The notes under the pieces: model-generated
The model's database searches: none
What the model was told of the DNA's origin: nothing
What the model saw: the letters and a program-made list of their open reading frames with translations, nothing else
Translations under genes and position numbers: made by a program
Part shown: in pieces, positions 26,905-36,135 of the stretch
Layout of the letters: each line of letters opens with the position of its first letter
Position numbering within the stretch: position 1 is the first letter of the stretch
Source: an uncultured Ruegeria sp.
GTDB lineage: Bacteria; Pseudomonadota; Alphaproteobacteria; Rhodobacterales; Rhodobacteraceae
Assembly: GCF_947497005.1 (NCBI RefSeq)
Contig: NZ_CANMFF010000001.1
Span: forward strand, 248,001-312,000
Length of the DNA stretch: 64,000 nt
Direction: 5' to 3'

Positions 26905-27912
26905 ATGACAGCTCCGCTTATCGACCCGTTTGCCCGCGCCATCACATATCTCCGCGTCTCCGTCACGGACCGCTGCGATTTCCGTTGCGTGTATTGCATG
27001 TCCGAGAACATGACCTTTCTGCCAAAGAAGGACCTACTGACGCTGGAAGAACTGGACCGGATGTGTTCGACCTTCGTCAACATGGGCGTCGAAAAGCTGC
27101 GCATCACGGGTGGCGAACCACTGGTGCGCCGTAATATCATGACCTTTTTCAATGCGATGACCCGTCATCTGGACAGTGGAGTGCTGAAAGAACTGACGTT
27201 GACGACCAACGGGTCGCAACTGAATCGCTTCGCCGAAGACCTGTATGCTGCCGGTGTGCGGCGGGTGAATGTATCTCTGGACACATTGGACGATGACAAG
27301 TTTGCCAAGGTCACGCGCTGGGGTCGCCTGAAGCAGGTATTGAACGGAATTGACGCCGCACAAAAAGCTGGCTTGCGGATCAAGATCAACGCGGTTGCTC
27401 TGAAAGGATTCAATGAGCCTGAATTGCCGAAGATCACGAAATGGTGCGCTGAACGTGACATGGATCTGACCTGGATCGAGGTCATGCCAATGGGTGATAT
27501 CGGCAACGAAAACCGCCTGGACCAGTATTGGTCACTCAAGGATGTTCGGAAAGAATACGAAAACCACTATTCTGTCACCGATCTGGCCGAACGCAGCGGT
27601 GGCCCGGCCCGCTATGTCCGGTTGGAGGAAACAGGCCAGAAAATCGGCTTCATCACACCGCTGTCGCATAATTTCTGCGAAAGCTGCAACCGCGTCCGCC
27701 TGACCTGCACCGGCGAGCTTTACATGTGTCTTGGTCAGGAAGACATGGCCGATCTGCGCGGTGCATTGCGCGATCACCCCGATACCGAACAACCGCTTGA
27801 GGATGCCATCCGCGCGGCCATCACCCTCAAACCCAAAGGGCATGACTTCGATTATTCCCGGCAGGCAATCGATGGCCAAATGAGCCGCCATATGAGCCAC
27901 ACAGGCGGCTGA
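26905..27912 (+). CDS. moaA: GTP 3',8-cyclase (molybdenum cofactor biosynthesis protein A)
   Basis: Radical-SAM enzyme starting molybdopterin synthesis from GTP. The 335-aa protein starts [20 protein letters not shown], and the radical-SAM cluster ligands are C24, C28 and C31 in CDFRCVYC. The second [4Fe-4S] cluster is near the C-terminus in [21 protein letters not shown], and GGEPLVRR is the SAM-binding region. The C-terminus ends HTGG, the conserved Gly-Gly tail needed for catalysis. Unlike many genomes, no other moa genes are adjacent; it is followed by waaA after one base. The product is required for the molybdenum hydroxylase encoded at 48683-51391. Confidence 0.97.
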   Translation: MTAPLIDPFARAITYLRVSVTDRCDFRCVYCMSENMTFLPKKDLLTLEELDRMCSTFVNMGVEKLRITGGEPLVRRNIMTFFNAMTRHLDSGVLKELTLTTNGSQLNRFAEDLYAAGVRRVNVSLDTLDDDKFAKVTRWGRLKQVLNGIDAAQKAGLRIKINAVALKGFNEPELPKITKWCAERDMDLTWIEVMPMGDIGNENRLDQYWSLKDVRKEYENHYSVTDLAERSGGPARYVRLEETGQKIGFITPLSHNFCESCNRVRLTCTGELYMCLGQEDMADLRGALRDHPDTEQPLEDAIRAAITLKPKGHDFDYSRQAIDGQMSRHMSHTGG

Positions 27913-27913
27913 A

Positions 27914-29212
27914 ATGCCGGATCAAAACGACCGCCCTACAGCGCTGTACCACATGTACTGCGCCCTCACGTCCCTTGCCGCACCTTTAGTCTGGAGAACC
28001 GTCCGGAAAAAACTTGAGGCAGCAGACATACCAGTCGAACGCCAACAGGAACGCCTGGGCTATGCCAGCCTGCCCCGCCCTAAAGGGCGGTTGATCTGGT
28101 TCCACGCCGCCAGCGTTGGAGAAAGCCTTTCCGTCCTCAGCCTGATCAAACGGTTGGCAAACCACCTGCCCGAGACCGAATTTCTGATCACCTCCGGCAC
28201 CCCGACCTCAGCGGCTCTGATCGAGAAACGCCTGCCGCCGCGCGCGCGACATCAATACCCGCCGCTCGACATTGCAAGCCCGGTCCGACGCTTTCTGAAC
28301 CATTGGCAACCAGATGGCGGAATTTTCGTCGAAAGCGAGATCTGGCCACGGCTGGTTGTGGAAAGCGCAAACCGCGACATTCCACTGGCTCTTCTGAATG
28401 CCCGACTGTCGGACAAATCCGTCGACGGTTGGAAAAAACGTCCCAGGACTGCGCGATTTATACTTGAAAAGTTTCGTCTGTTTCTGACCCAAAACAATAA
28501 AACCGCAACCGATCTTAAGGCTATGGGGGCACCTGCGGACCGAGTGCAGCCGGGCACCAACCTAAAGGCTATGTCCGATCCTCTTCCTGTGGATCAAAAC
28601 ACGCTCGAAGATATACGTACACAGATCGATCAAAGACCCGTCTGGATCGCCAGTTCGACCCACGCAGGTGAAGAAGAAAGCGTTTTAGCAGCCCACAACT
28701 TGCTGTTGAAACGTTGGCCGAATCTTCTTCTGCTGCTGATCCCGCGCCATCCGGAGCGACGCGGTGACGTCGCCAAACTTCTGAATGGCTCCTATCTTAA
28801 CGCCTCGTTCCGATCGGAAGAATCCCTGATCAAAAACGACACCCAAGTATATGTCGCTGACACATTGGGCGAAACGGGTACATGGTACGCCTTGTGCCCC
28901 ATCGTGTTCCTTGGCGGGTCTCTGAAAAAGATCGGTGGCCACAATCCGTTCGAACCGGCGCAGGCCGGTGCCGCAGTAATAACCGGCCCGGGTTACTTCA
29001 ACTTTGCCGAAACATTCGTCCCATTGATCACATCAGGCGGAGCTCTTGAGGTTCAAACGACACGGGATCTCGCTGCGGCAGTCGAGCTCTGGCTAGCAGA
29101 TGACAGGGCCCTGTCCCAGGCTCGCGATGCCGCCAAATCCTGCGTAAACACGCAAAAAGACGCTCTGGACACGGTCATCGACACGCTTTGCACAGCGCTT
29201 GACCTGACCTGA
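27914..29212 (+). CDS. waaA: 3-deoxy-D-manno-octulosonic acid (Kdo) transferase
   Basis: Transfers Kdo from CMP-Kdo to lipid A during LPS core assembly at the inner membrane. It is 432 aa with an N-terminal membrane-anchor region (MYCALTSLAAPLVWRTV) and the GT-30 motifs RLIWFHAASVGESLSVLSLI, LITSGTPTSAALIEKRLPP, FVESEIWPRLV (catalytic acidic residue), PVWIASSTHAGEEESVLAAH, LIPRHPERRGDVAKLL and KIGGHNPFEPAQAGAAVITG. It starts one base after the moaA stop (TGAAATG), so the two are co-transcribed although functionally unrelated. The family call is secure. Confidence 0.95.
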   Translation: MPDQNDRPTALYHMYCALTSLAAPLVWRTVRKKLEAADIPVERQQERLGYASLPRPKGRLIWFHAASVGESLSVLSLIKRLANHLPETEFLITSGTPTSAALIEKRLPPRARHQYPPLDIASPVRRFLNHWQPDGGIFVESEIWPRLVVESANRDIPLALLNARLSDKSVDGWKKRPRTARFILEKFRLFLTQNNKTATDLKAMGAPADRVQPGTNLKAMSDPLPVDQNTLEDIRTQIDQRPVWIASSTHAGEEESVLAAHNLLLKRWPNLLLLLIPRHPERRGDVAKLLNGSYLNASFRSEESLIKNDTQVYVADTLGETGTWYALCPIVFLGGSLKKIGGHNPFEPAQAGAAVITGPGYFNFAETFVPLITSGGALEVQTTRDLAAAVELWLADDRALSQARDAAKSCVNTQKDALDTVIDTLCTALDLT

Positions 29213-29230
29213 AAGTGCGGGATCCCTCGT

Positions 29231-29275
29231 CATCTGGCCAAAAATACCTCGGGGGTATGGGGGCAGAGCCCCCAC
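29231..29275. repeat. Dispersed intergenic stem-loop repeat, copy A
   Basis: Between the convergent waaA and amidohydrolase genes lies CATCTGGCC followed by AAAATACCT, a G-rich stretch and a hairpin of about 7 bp (TGGGGGC, loop AGA, GCCCCCA). A second copy with the same order of parts is at 42924-42967. Neither has a clear U-tract, so the repeat may be a terminator-like or RNA-processing element. Confidence 0.6.
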
Positions 29276-29282
29276 CCTTCCC

Positions 29283-30446
29283 TCAGGCAGCCGGCATCCG
29301 CTGCTCGACAATCTCGGCCCACCAGCTGCACCCGGCCGGAATAGCTTCGTCGTTAAAATTGTATTCCGGGTGATGCACCATGGCTGTGTCACCATTGCCC
29401 ACCAGAATATACGCTCCCGGACGTTCCTCCAGCATGAAGGCGAAATCCTCACCACCCATAACCAGAGGCGCCTCATCACAATCCCCCGATACCGACCGGG
29501 CAACATCCGCCGCAAATTCTGTCTGGTCATCGCTGTTCACCATCACCGGATAACCCCGAATATAGGTTACGTCCGCTGTGCCCCCGAACGTGGCGGCAAC
29601 CCCATTGCAGATCTCGTTGATCCGCTTTTCAGCCAGATCACGCATATCCTTGCTCATCGTCCGTACAGTCCCTTTGATTTGAACGGTCTGCGGGATCACG
29701 TTGAAGGCTTTCGACGACGTCTCAAACGAGGTCACCGAAACCACGACCTGATCAATCGGATCAGCATTGCGCGAAGAAATGGTTTGCAGTGCCAAAACGG
29801 CCTGCGCTGCCAAAACGGTCGTGTCTACGGTCTCATGCGGCTTGGCGGCATGGCCGCCACGCCCTTCGAATGTGATATCGAACTGATCGGTCGCCGCAAA
29901 GAACGAACCCGGACGGATCGCGAACTTGCCGACTGGCTGGCCCGGCCAATTATGCATGCCGTAGACTTCCTGAATGTTCCAGCGGTCCATCATGCCATCT
30001 TCGCACATTTCGCGACCACCACCGCCGCCCTCTTCAGCAGGCTGAAAGATCACAACAACGGTGCCATCGAAATTGCGGGTTTCGGACAGATATTTCGCCG
30101 CGCCCAACAGCATCGCAGTATGCCCATCATGACCACAGGCATGCATCGCGCCCGGCGTTTTCGAGGCATAATTCAGCCCTGTCGCCTCAAGAATCGGCAA
30201 CGCATCCATATCCGCCCGCAGACCGATAACCTTGCCCTTGCTGTCCGACTTGCCCTTAATCACTCCAACGACACCGGTGCGCCCAATACCGGTGACAACC
30301 TCGTCACAGCCGAACTCTTTCAGTTTGTCAGCTACCACTGCACTCGTGCGGTGGGTTTCAAAAAGAATCTCCGGGTTTTCGTGCAGATCCCGTCGCCAGA
30401 CGGTGATCTCATCCTGCAATTCGGCAAAGCGGTTTTTGACTGGCAT
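29283..30446 (-). CDS. M20 family amidohydrolase, tandem copy 3
   Basis: A 387-aa zinc amidohydrolase of the hippurate hydrolase/ N-acyl-amino-acid amidohydrolase type (M20D). Visible are the Cys/His metal site MHACGHDGHTAMLLGAAKYL, FQPAEEGGGGGREM with catalytic Glu, VYGMHNWPG and the dimerisation domain FEGRGGHAAKPHETVDTTV; the last metal ligand region is 'VMGGEDFAFMLEERPGAYI'. It shares most of its length and many exact motifs with the next two genes, clearly recent paralogues. It hydrolyses an N-acyl amino acid or similar amide in the cytoplasm. The run of identical organisation suggests a gene array; substrates are not predictable. Confidence 0.9.
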   Translation of the reverse strand: MPVKNRFAELQDEITVWRRDLHENPEILFETHRTSAVVADKLKEFGCDEVVTGIGRTGVVGVIKGKSDSKGKVIGLRADMDALPILEATGLNYASKTPGAMHACGHDGHTAMLLGAAKYLSETRNFDGTVVVIFQPAEEGGGGGREMCEDGMMDRWNIQEVYGMHNWPGQPVGKFAIRPGSFFAATDQFDITFEGRGGHAAKPHETVDTTVLAAQAVLALQTISSRNADPIDQVVVSVTSFETSSKAFNVIPQTVQIKGTVRTMSKDMRDLAEKRINEICNGVAATFGGTADVTYIRGYPVMVNSDDQTEFAADVARSVSGDCDEAPLVMGGEDFAFMLEERPGAYILVGNGDTAMVHHPEYNFNDEAIPAGCSWWAEIVEQRMPAA

Positions 30447-30468
30447 GTCTTCTCTCTCCTAATTCAGT

Positions 30469-31632
30469 TCAAGCCGCCGGCATCCGGCGCTCGATCATTT
30501 CTGCAAACCACGAGCACCCAATCGGGATGATCTCGTCGTTGAAATTGTATTCGGGGTGGTGCAATCCGGCACTGTCGCCGTTGCCCAGAACGATGAAAGC
30601 TCCGGGCCGCTCTTCCAGCATGAACGAGAAATCCTCGCCCCCCATTACCAATGGTGCCTCAAGACAGCTGCCGCCAACCGAGACTGCGGCTTCTTCAGCA
30701 AATCGCGTCTGAGCTTCAGCATTGATCGTCACCGGTACCCCGCGCGTGTAATTGACCTTCACCGAGCCACCAAACGTTTTGGCGATCCCGTCGGCAACGT
30801 CCTTGAGGCGCTGTTCGATCAGGTCACGCATGTCGTTGGAATGGGTCCGGACCGTGCCGCGTACCTGCGCCGATTGCGGGATCACGTTGAACGCTTTCGA
30901 AGACGTCTCGACCGAAGTCACCGACAGCACGGCTTGCAGGATCGGATCCGCATTGCGCGAAACGATCGTCTGCAAAGCCACGATAAGCTGAGACAGCATG
31001 ACCGTCGTATCGATCGTCTCATGCGGTTTTGCCGCGTGGCCACCGCGCCCCTCGAGATGAATGTCAAACTCGTCCGCCGCCGCCAGTAACGGGCCCGAGC
31101 GGATGGCGAATTGCCCGGTTTGAACACCCGGCACGTTATGCATGGCGTAAACTTCCTGGATCCCAAACCGATCCATCAGACCGTCTTTGCACATGGCTTC
31201 GGCGCCATTCCCACCCTCTTCGGCAGGTTGGAAGATAACCACCGCCGCGCCATCGAAATTCCGGGTTTCGGTCAGGTATTTTGCCGCACCCAAGACCATC
31301 GCTGTATGCCCGTCATGCCCGCAGGCATGCATCGCATCTGGTGTAGCCGAAGCATAGTCCAGCCCGGTCTGCTCCTGCATCGGCAGCGCATCCATGTCAG
31401 CCCGCAGGCCTATTGCTCGGCCTTGAGTATCGGTCTTGCCGCGGATGACACCAACCACACCCGTGCGGCCGATACCTGTCACCACCTCGTCACAGCCGAA
31501 TTCCTTCAGCTTTTCAGCCACCAGCGCGCTGGTGCGGTGGGTATCGTACAGAATTTCCGGGTGTTGGTGAAAGTCACGCCGCCAACCTGTGATCTCATCG
31601 TGCATCTCTGCGAGGCGGTTTTTGATCGGCAT
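30469..31632 (-). CDS. M20 family amidohydrolase, tandem copy 2
   Basis: Second of three paralogous M20D amidohydrolases, 387 aa, the same length as its downstream neighbour. Motifs: MHACGHDGHTAMVLGAAKYL, FQPAEEGGNGAEAMCKDG, VYAMHNVPG, LEGRGGHAAKPHETIDTTV, VMGGEDFSFMLEERPGAFI. The paralogue pair at 29283 and this gene look closest to each other (for example the N-terminal 'HDEITGWRRDFHQHPEILYD' versus 'QDEITVWRRDLHENPEILFE'). Substitutions cluster around the metal-site loops, which could change acyl-group choice. Short gaps (22 and 15 bases) between genes show one transcript. Confidence 0.9.
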   Translation of the reverse strand: MPIKNRLAEMHDEITGWRRDFHQHPEILYDTHRTSALVAEKLKEFGCDEVVTGIGRTGVVGVIRGKTDTQGRAIGLRADMDALPMQEQTGLDYASATPDAMHACGHDGHTAMVLGAAKYLTETRNFDGAAVVIFQPAEEGGNGAEAMCKDGLMDRFGIQEVYAMHNVPGVQTGQFAIRSGPLLAAADEFDIHLEGRGGHAAKPHETIDTTVMLSQLIVALQTIVSRNADPILQAVLSVTSVETSSKAFNVIPQSAQVRGTVRTHSNDMRDLIEQRLKDVADGIAKTFGGSVKVNYTRGVPVTINAEAQTRFAEEAAVSVGGSCLEAPLVMGGEDFSFMLEERPGAFIVLGNGDSAGLHHPEYNFNDEIIPIGCSWFAEMIERRMPAA

Positions 31633-31647
31633 GGCATTCTCCTTGTT

Positions 31648-32814
31648 TTATGCGACGGGCAATCGTCGTTCCACAATCTCGGCAAACCAGCTGCAGCCGG
31701 CGGGTATCGCATCGTCGTCGAAGTTGTATTCCGGGTGATGGCACATGGCGGTGTCCCCGTTCCCGATAAAGATGTAAGCTCCGGGCCGTTCTTCAAGCAT
31801 GTAGGCGAAATCTTCCGAAGGCATGATGGGGTCAGTGCCGTCGTTGACCTTACCCGCAACCGCCTCTGCCGCCTCGGCGGCATACGCCGTTTCTGCATCC
31901 GAATTAACCGTCACAGGATACCCTGGCGTCCAGACAACCTCCGCCTTGGCTCCAAAGGCCGAGGCCGTATCCTCGGCGATCCGGCGCACGCGCTCTTCTG
32001 CTATCGCGCGGTATTCGGTATCAAGCGTACGCACGGTTCCCTGCAACCGAACCGTATGCGCAATCACGTTTGACGCAACACTGTCCGTCACGAACGTGCC
32101 CACAGTGAGTACGACACGTTTGATTGGGTCAACCGTACGGGACACCACGGATTGCAGGGCAACAACGATATGCGAGGCCACCAGCGTGGTATCCACCGCG
32201 TCATGTGGCGCGGCGGCGTGCCCGCCCTTTCCGGTGATTGTGATTTCAAACTCGTCGGACGAGGCCAGTAAGGCGCCAGGTCGAATTGCGAACTCTCCCA
32301 CCGGCAGCCCGGGCATGTTGTGCATGCCATAGACTTCGTGAATGCCCCAACGCTCCATCAGGCCGTCCTGACACATAGCCAGACCACCTGCGCCACCTTC
32401 TTCGGCGGGCTGAAAGATCAGAACTACAGAGCCATCGAAATTGCGGGTCTCGGCCAGGTATTGCGCCGCCCCCAAAAGCATGGACGTGTGCCCGTCATGT
32501 CCACAGGCATGCATCTTTCCCGATACGATCGACGCATAATCCACCCCAGTCGCCTCTTCAATCGGCAAGGCGTCCATGTCGGCACGCAAACCAATCACAC
32601 GGCCAGTTGTGTCTTGCCGCCCCCGGATAACGGCCACGACACCCGTTTTGCCAATTCCCGGCGTGATCTCATCAACGTCAAATTCCTTGAGGCGTTCGAC
32701 GACAAATGCAGCGGTTTCTTGCACGTCATACAAAAGTTCAGGATGCGCATGCAGATGGCGACGCCACTTGGTAATATCGCCATGCATTTCCGCTAGTCTG
32801 TTTTTGACGGGCAT
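31648..32814 (-). CDS. M20 family amidohydrolase, tandem copy 1
   Basis: First of the three tandem amidohydrolases, 388 aa, and the most divergent. It keeps MHACGHDGHTSMLLGAAQYL, FQPAEEGGAGGLAMCQDG, VYGMHNMPG and GKGGHAAAPHDAVDTTLV, but the fourth metal-site region reads IMPSEDFAYMLEERPGAYI, with Pro-Ser in place of the Gly-Gly of its neighbours (VMGGEDF). This suggests a specificity shift after duplication. It follows the ArgE-type gene by 43 bases on the same strand. All these proteins lack signal peptides, so hydrolysis happens after import. Confidence 0.9.
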   Translation of the reverse strand: MPVKNRLAEMHGDITKWRRHLHAHPELLYDVQETAAFVVERLKEFDVDEITPGIGKTGVVAVIRGRQDTTGRVIGLRADMDALPIEEATGVDYASIVSGKMHACGHDGHTSMLLGAAQYLAETRNFDGSVVLIFQPAEEGGAGGLAMCQDGLMERWGIHEVYGMHNMPGLPVGEFAIRPGALLASSDEFEITITGKGGHAAAPHDAVDTTLVASHIVVALQSVVSRTVDPIKRVVLTVGTFVTDSVASNVIAHTVRLQGTVRTLDTEYRAIAEERVRRIAEDTASAFGAKAEVVWTPGYPVTVNSDAETAYAAEAAEAVAGKVNDGTDPIMPSEDFAYMLEERPGAYIFIGNGDTAMCHHPEYNFDDDAIPAGCSWFAEIVERRLPVA

Positions 32815-32857
32815 CTCAAGTTTTCCCTTTCAACCGCTGATGGTGCTTTACTTCAGG

Positions 32858-34024
32858 TCAGGCGCACAGCTTTTCAACCAGCCGCTGCATGAACTTTTGA
32901 CCAGCTTCGAATTGCGCAATCGAAATGAACTCGTTCGGCTGGTGGGCCTGTGCAATATCGCCAGGCCCGCAGATCACGGCAGAATACCCTGCCTCCTGAA
33001 ACTGCCCGGCCTCAGTCCCGTAGCTGACGACGTGGCTTGCGTTATCCCCGGTCAGCGTGCGCACCAAAGCCTCTGCCTCCCCGTCCTGTTCAGGCACCAG
33101 CCCCGGAATCGAAAAATGCTCTTTCAGCTCGATTCGGGCGTCTGGATGAACGCCCTGTATCCGCGCTTCGGCCAGACGGACCTGTTCGAAGTATGCATCA
33201 CGCCATTGAGCCTGCGTTTCATCCGGTACGGTACGAAAATCCATCATGAATTTACAGTCTTTGGCGGTGATGTTGTGAGCCGTGCCCCCTTCGATCATAC
33301 CGACATGACAGGTTGTCCACGGCGGGTCGAAGACGGCCGCAATGTCACTTGGTCGCGCGGCCATGCTCTCGGCATTTCTATGATTGGCCCACTCGATCAA
33401 AGGCGCAGCTGCCATGATGGCATTCACGCCAGTGTGCATGATCGAGCTGTGGACTTCGAACCCGACGATGTGGGTGTCAAAACCAAAACCGCCTTTGTGA
33501 CCTGTCACAGCCTGCATCATTGACGGCTCACCCACAATCACCGCGGAGCCTTTGGGCAAAACGTCCTGCATCGCTTCGATCATCGGCGGCGCGCCAGTAC
33601 ATCCGACCTCTTCATCAAAGCTGAGCGCAAGCTGCAGCGGTCGGTTGATCCTGGCATAGTGCGCTTCGACCAGAGCCCAAATCGCCAGGGCGTCAAACCC
33701 TTTCATGTCGCAGGTGCCGCGACCGAAGTACTTGCCGTCTTTCTCGGTCACTGTAAACGGGTCACTGTCCCATGGCTGCCCGTCGACCGGTACGACGTCG
33801 GTATGGCCGGACAGAACAACGGCCCCTTCTTCCTTTGGGCCGACATGCGCAAAGATCGCGGCTTTATGAGGTTGGTCCGGATCCGGCCAGCGATGCGGTT
33901 CGATCCCGTGGCCCTTCAGGTATTCTTCGACCCAATCGACCAATGGCAAATTGGTTTCGCGGCTGACAGTGGGGAACGAGATCAGTTTGGTCATGATCTC
34001 AAGCGGCGTCAGGCGTGCTGCCAT
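32858..34024 (-). CDS. argE: Acetylornithine deacetylase-type M20A hydrolase
   Basis: A 388-aa M20 peptidase/deacetylase of the ArgE/DapE class, different from the three M20D genes. Visible are VVLSGHTDVVPVDGQPWDSD (first metal His and Asp), YFGRGTCDMKGFDALAIWAL, LSFDEEVGCTGAPPMIEAM (catalytic Glu) and FEVHSSIMHTGVNAI. The N-acetylornithine deacetylase assignment rests on family resemblance (ArgE of alphaproteobacteria); it may act on N-acyl amino acids released by or imported with the neighbouring system. It is 5 bases downstream of the ABC ATPase gene, suggesting co-expression with import. The gene symbol is my best guess. Confidence 0.75.
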   Translation of the reverse strand: MAARLTPLEIMTKLISFPTVSRETNLPLVDWVEEYLKGHGIEPHRWPDPDQPHKAAIFAHVGPKEEGAVVLSGHTDVVPVDGQPWDSDPFTVTEKDGKYFGRGTCDMKGFDALAIWALVEAHYARINRPLQLALSFDEEVGCTGAPPMIEAMQDVLPKGSAVIVGEPSMMQAVTGHKGGFGFDTHIVGFEVHSSIMHTGVNAIMAAAPLIEWANHRNAESMAARPSDIAAVFDPPWTTCHVGMIEGGTAHNITAKDCKFMMDFRTVPDETQAQWRDAYFEQVRLAEARIQGVHPDARIELKEHFSIPGLVPEQDGEAEALVRTLTGDNASHVVSYGTEAGQFQEAGYSAVICGPGDIAQAHQPNEFISIAQFEAGQKFMQRLVEKLCA

Positions 34025-34029
34025 TTTGT

Positions 34030-35850
34030 TCAGTATCCGCTATCAGTTGTCAGGATCAAGTGGCCCGGCTCAACCTCTTGATATTGCGAGGGTTCGGGCT
34101 TGTAGTCGGTTGGATGGATCGGAGATGGGATCGGCTTGAAGTTCAGGTCTTTTTCAGATTTTCGCTTATTTGGATCCGCAATCGGAACCGCCTTCATCAG
34201 CGCTTGGGTATAGGGGTGCTGCGGGTTTTCAAACACCCGCGCGCGGGGCCCAAGTTCGACGATGCGACCCAGATACATGACCCCGACATAGTGACTGACC
34301 CGTTCGACCACGGCCATGTCATGGCTGATGAACAGATAGGACAGCCCCAGTTCGGATTGCAGTTCCATCATCAGGTTCAGAACCTGCGCCTGCACCGATA
34401 CGTCAAGCGCCGAAACCGCCTCATCCGCGATGATCAGTTTGGGATTCAGGGCCAGAGCCCGGGCAATCGCAATCCGCTGACGCTGACCACCAGACATTTC
34501 GTGCGGGAACCGGCGCATGAAGCTGCGCGGCAGCTGTACCTTGTCGAACAGTTGTGCCACGCGGTCCTGCAGTTCTGATCCGGAAGCCACGCCGTAATTG
34601 CGCATCGGCTCGGCGACCTGATCAACCAGTTGCATCTGCGGGTTCAGCGAGGCGAACGGGTCCTGAAAAATCATCTGCATATCCAGCCGTGCCTTGCGCA
34701 GGCCGGACGGGTCCAGCTTCATGATATCGACGCCGTCCAGATCGATCTCACCCGCCAGCGGCTCGATCAGTCGCAGGATGGACCGCCCGGCCGAGGATTT
34801 GCCGCAACCGGATTCGCCTACAAGGCTAAGCGTCTGACCCCTGTTCAAAGTGAACGACACATCTTCGACCGCGTGCACATTCGAGATCGTGCGGCGCAAA
34901 AGCCCGCCCTTCACCGGGAACCTTGTGGTCAGGTTCTTGACGGATAGCAGAACCTCTTCGGTTCCTGGGATCGGTGCAATATTCTGCCCTTCAACACCCA
35001 GCAACTTCATCGGTTCGGGGGCGGATTTGCCCCGCATCTCGCCCAGTTTCGGCACTGCCGCCAGCAAAGACTTGGTGTAGTCATGCTGCGGATTCTCGAA
35101 AATCTCGTTGACCGTTCCTTCTTCGACCTTGTTGCCGCGGAACATGACAACGACACGGTCAGCCATCTGTGCAACCACGGCCATATCGTGGGTGATGAAC
35201 ATCACCGCCGTGCCGGTTTCCCGCTTGAGCCGGTCCATCAGCGCCAGAATCTCGGCCTGAATGGTCACATCCAACGCCGTTGTAGGTTCGTCGGCGATCA
35301 GCAGACGCGGCTCGCAGGCCATAGCCATCGCGATGACAACTCGTTGACGCATCCCACCAGACAGTTCGTGCGGGTATTGCTTCAGGCGGCGTTCGGGCTC
35401 AGGGATACGAACCTGGCGCAGCAATTCCAGCGCCCGTGCTTCGGCCTGTGCTTTCGACATTTCCTTGTGGATACGCAATCCTTCGGTCAATTGCCGACCA
35501 ACAGTGAAAACGGGGTTCAGGGCGGTCATCGGCTCTTGAAAGATCATCCCGATTTCATTGCCGCGAATCTGTTTCATCAGATCCTGATCGGCTTTGGACA
35601 GGTCCATTTCTTCGCCATCGCGCCGATCAAACAGCAGTTCACCGCCCGCGATTTCGCCGCCTCCGAACTCAACCAACCGCATCAAGGACAACGAAGATAC
35701 CGACTTCCCAGAGCCCGATTCGCCAACGATACAAACGGTTTCGCCTGGTTTGACCTCGAAGGAGACGTCTTCGACCCCAACAACAGGACCGTCCTTCGTC
35801 TGAAATTCCACCCGCAGTTTTTTGATTTGGGCAATAGGCTGATCCAGCAC
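34030..35850 (-). CDS. Fused double ATP-binding protein of a peptide-type ABC transporter
   Basis: A 606-aa protein with two complete ABC ATPases: the first has Walker A GESGSGKSVSSLSLMRL, signature LSGGMRQRVVIAMAM and Walker B LLIADEPTTALDVT; the second has GESGCGKSSAGRSILRL, MSGGQRQRIAIARAL and LIIADEAVSALDVS. These correspond to DppD and DppF fused head to tail, as in GsiA-like proteins. The oligopeptide C-terminal extension appears twice (PKLGEMRGKSAPEP; HPYTQALMKAVPIADPNKR). It is encoded opposite to the binding-protein and permease genes across a shared 285-base region, an unusual split for this class. Start is GTG with GGGAG upstream. Confidence 0.94.
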   Translation of the reverse strand: MLDQPIAQIKKLRVEFQTKDGPVVGVEDVSFEVKPGETVCIVGESGSGKSVSSLSLMRLVEFGGGEIAGGELLFDRRDGEEMDLSKADQDLMKQIRGNEIGMIFQEPMTALNPVFTVGRQLTEGLRIHKEMSKAQAEARALELLRQVRIPEPERRLKQYPHELSGGMRQRVVIAMAMACEPRLLIADEPTTALDVTIQAEILALMDRLKRETGTAVMFITHDMAVVAQMADRVVVMFRGNKVEEGTVNEIFENPQHDYTKSLLAAVPKLGEMRGKSAPEPMKLLGVEGQNIAPIPGTEEVLLSVKNLTTRFPVKGGLLRRTISNVHAVEDVSFTLNRGQTLSLVGESGCGKSSAGRSILRLIEPLAGEIDLDGVDIMKLDPSGLRKARLDMQMIFQDPFASLNPQMQLVDQVAEPMRNYGVASGSELQDRVAQLFDKVQLPRSFMRRFPHEMSGGQRQRIAIARALALNPKLIIADEAVSALDVSVQAQVLNLMMELQSELGLSYLFISHDMAVVERVSHYVGVMYLGRIVELGPRARVFENPQHPYTQALMKAVPIADPNKRKSEKDLNFKPIPSPIHPTDYKPEPSQYQEVEPGHLILTTDSGY

Positions 35851-36135
35851 GTGTGCACTCCCTTGACGACGGTGTTCTTGTTCTGAATGCCGAACGCTAC
35901 GGCGGGCTGCCGGGAAAAGTCAAACCCATTACACATTTTCGCGACGGCACCACTTGCATTTTTCTCAAGTTCTGTTTCGATACCCAACGTAACCGCCTTG
36001 GGGAGGCAGCGCCGACATGTGTCGTCAGCGCTATTATCTTTGTTGATCAGAAACTTAACCCAAGATGGCAACGCCAAACCCGCAGGCCTTGCGGAGATAA
36101 TCGAGACACGAACGTGTCCAATTCGGGAGTGACTT
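35851..36135. promoter_or_regulatory. Divergent regulatory region of the peptide-transport locus
   Basis: A 285-base gap between the leftward ATPase and rightward binding-protein genes, without any plausible gene. It must hold promoters for both arms. I see only weak elements (for example TTGCAT at about 35953 with a poor -10, and TATTAT near 36030), and no convincing palindrome. The binding-protein ATG is preceded by GGGAG. Confidence 0.4.

Noticed and set aside
29283..32814. Possibility that the three similar amidohydrolase genes are an assembly artefact.
   Set aside because: They differ at many codons and in the last metal-site region and in intergenic gaps, so they are true paralogues and not duplicated sequence.
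29370..33523. Several plus-strand frames of 170 to 390 codons over the amidohydrolase array.
   Set aside because: The three paralogous genes on the minus strand explain this sequence; the repeated antisense frames simply reflect the duplicated coding DNA and are not a repeat-protein family.
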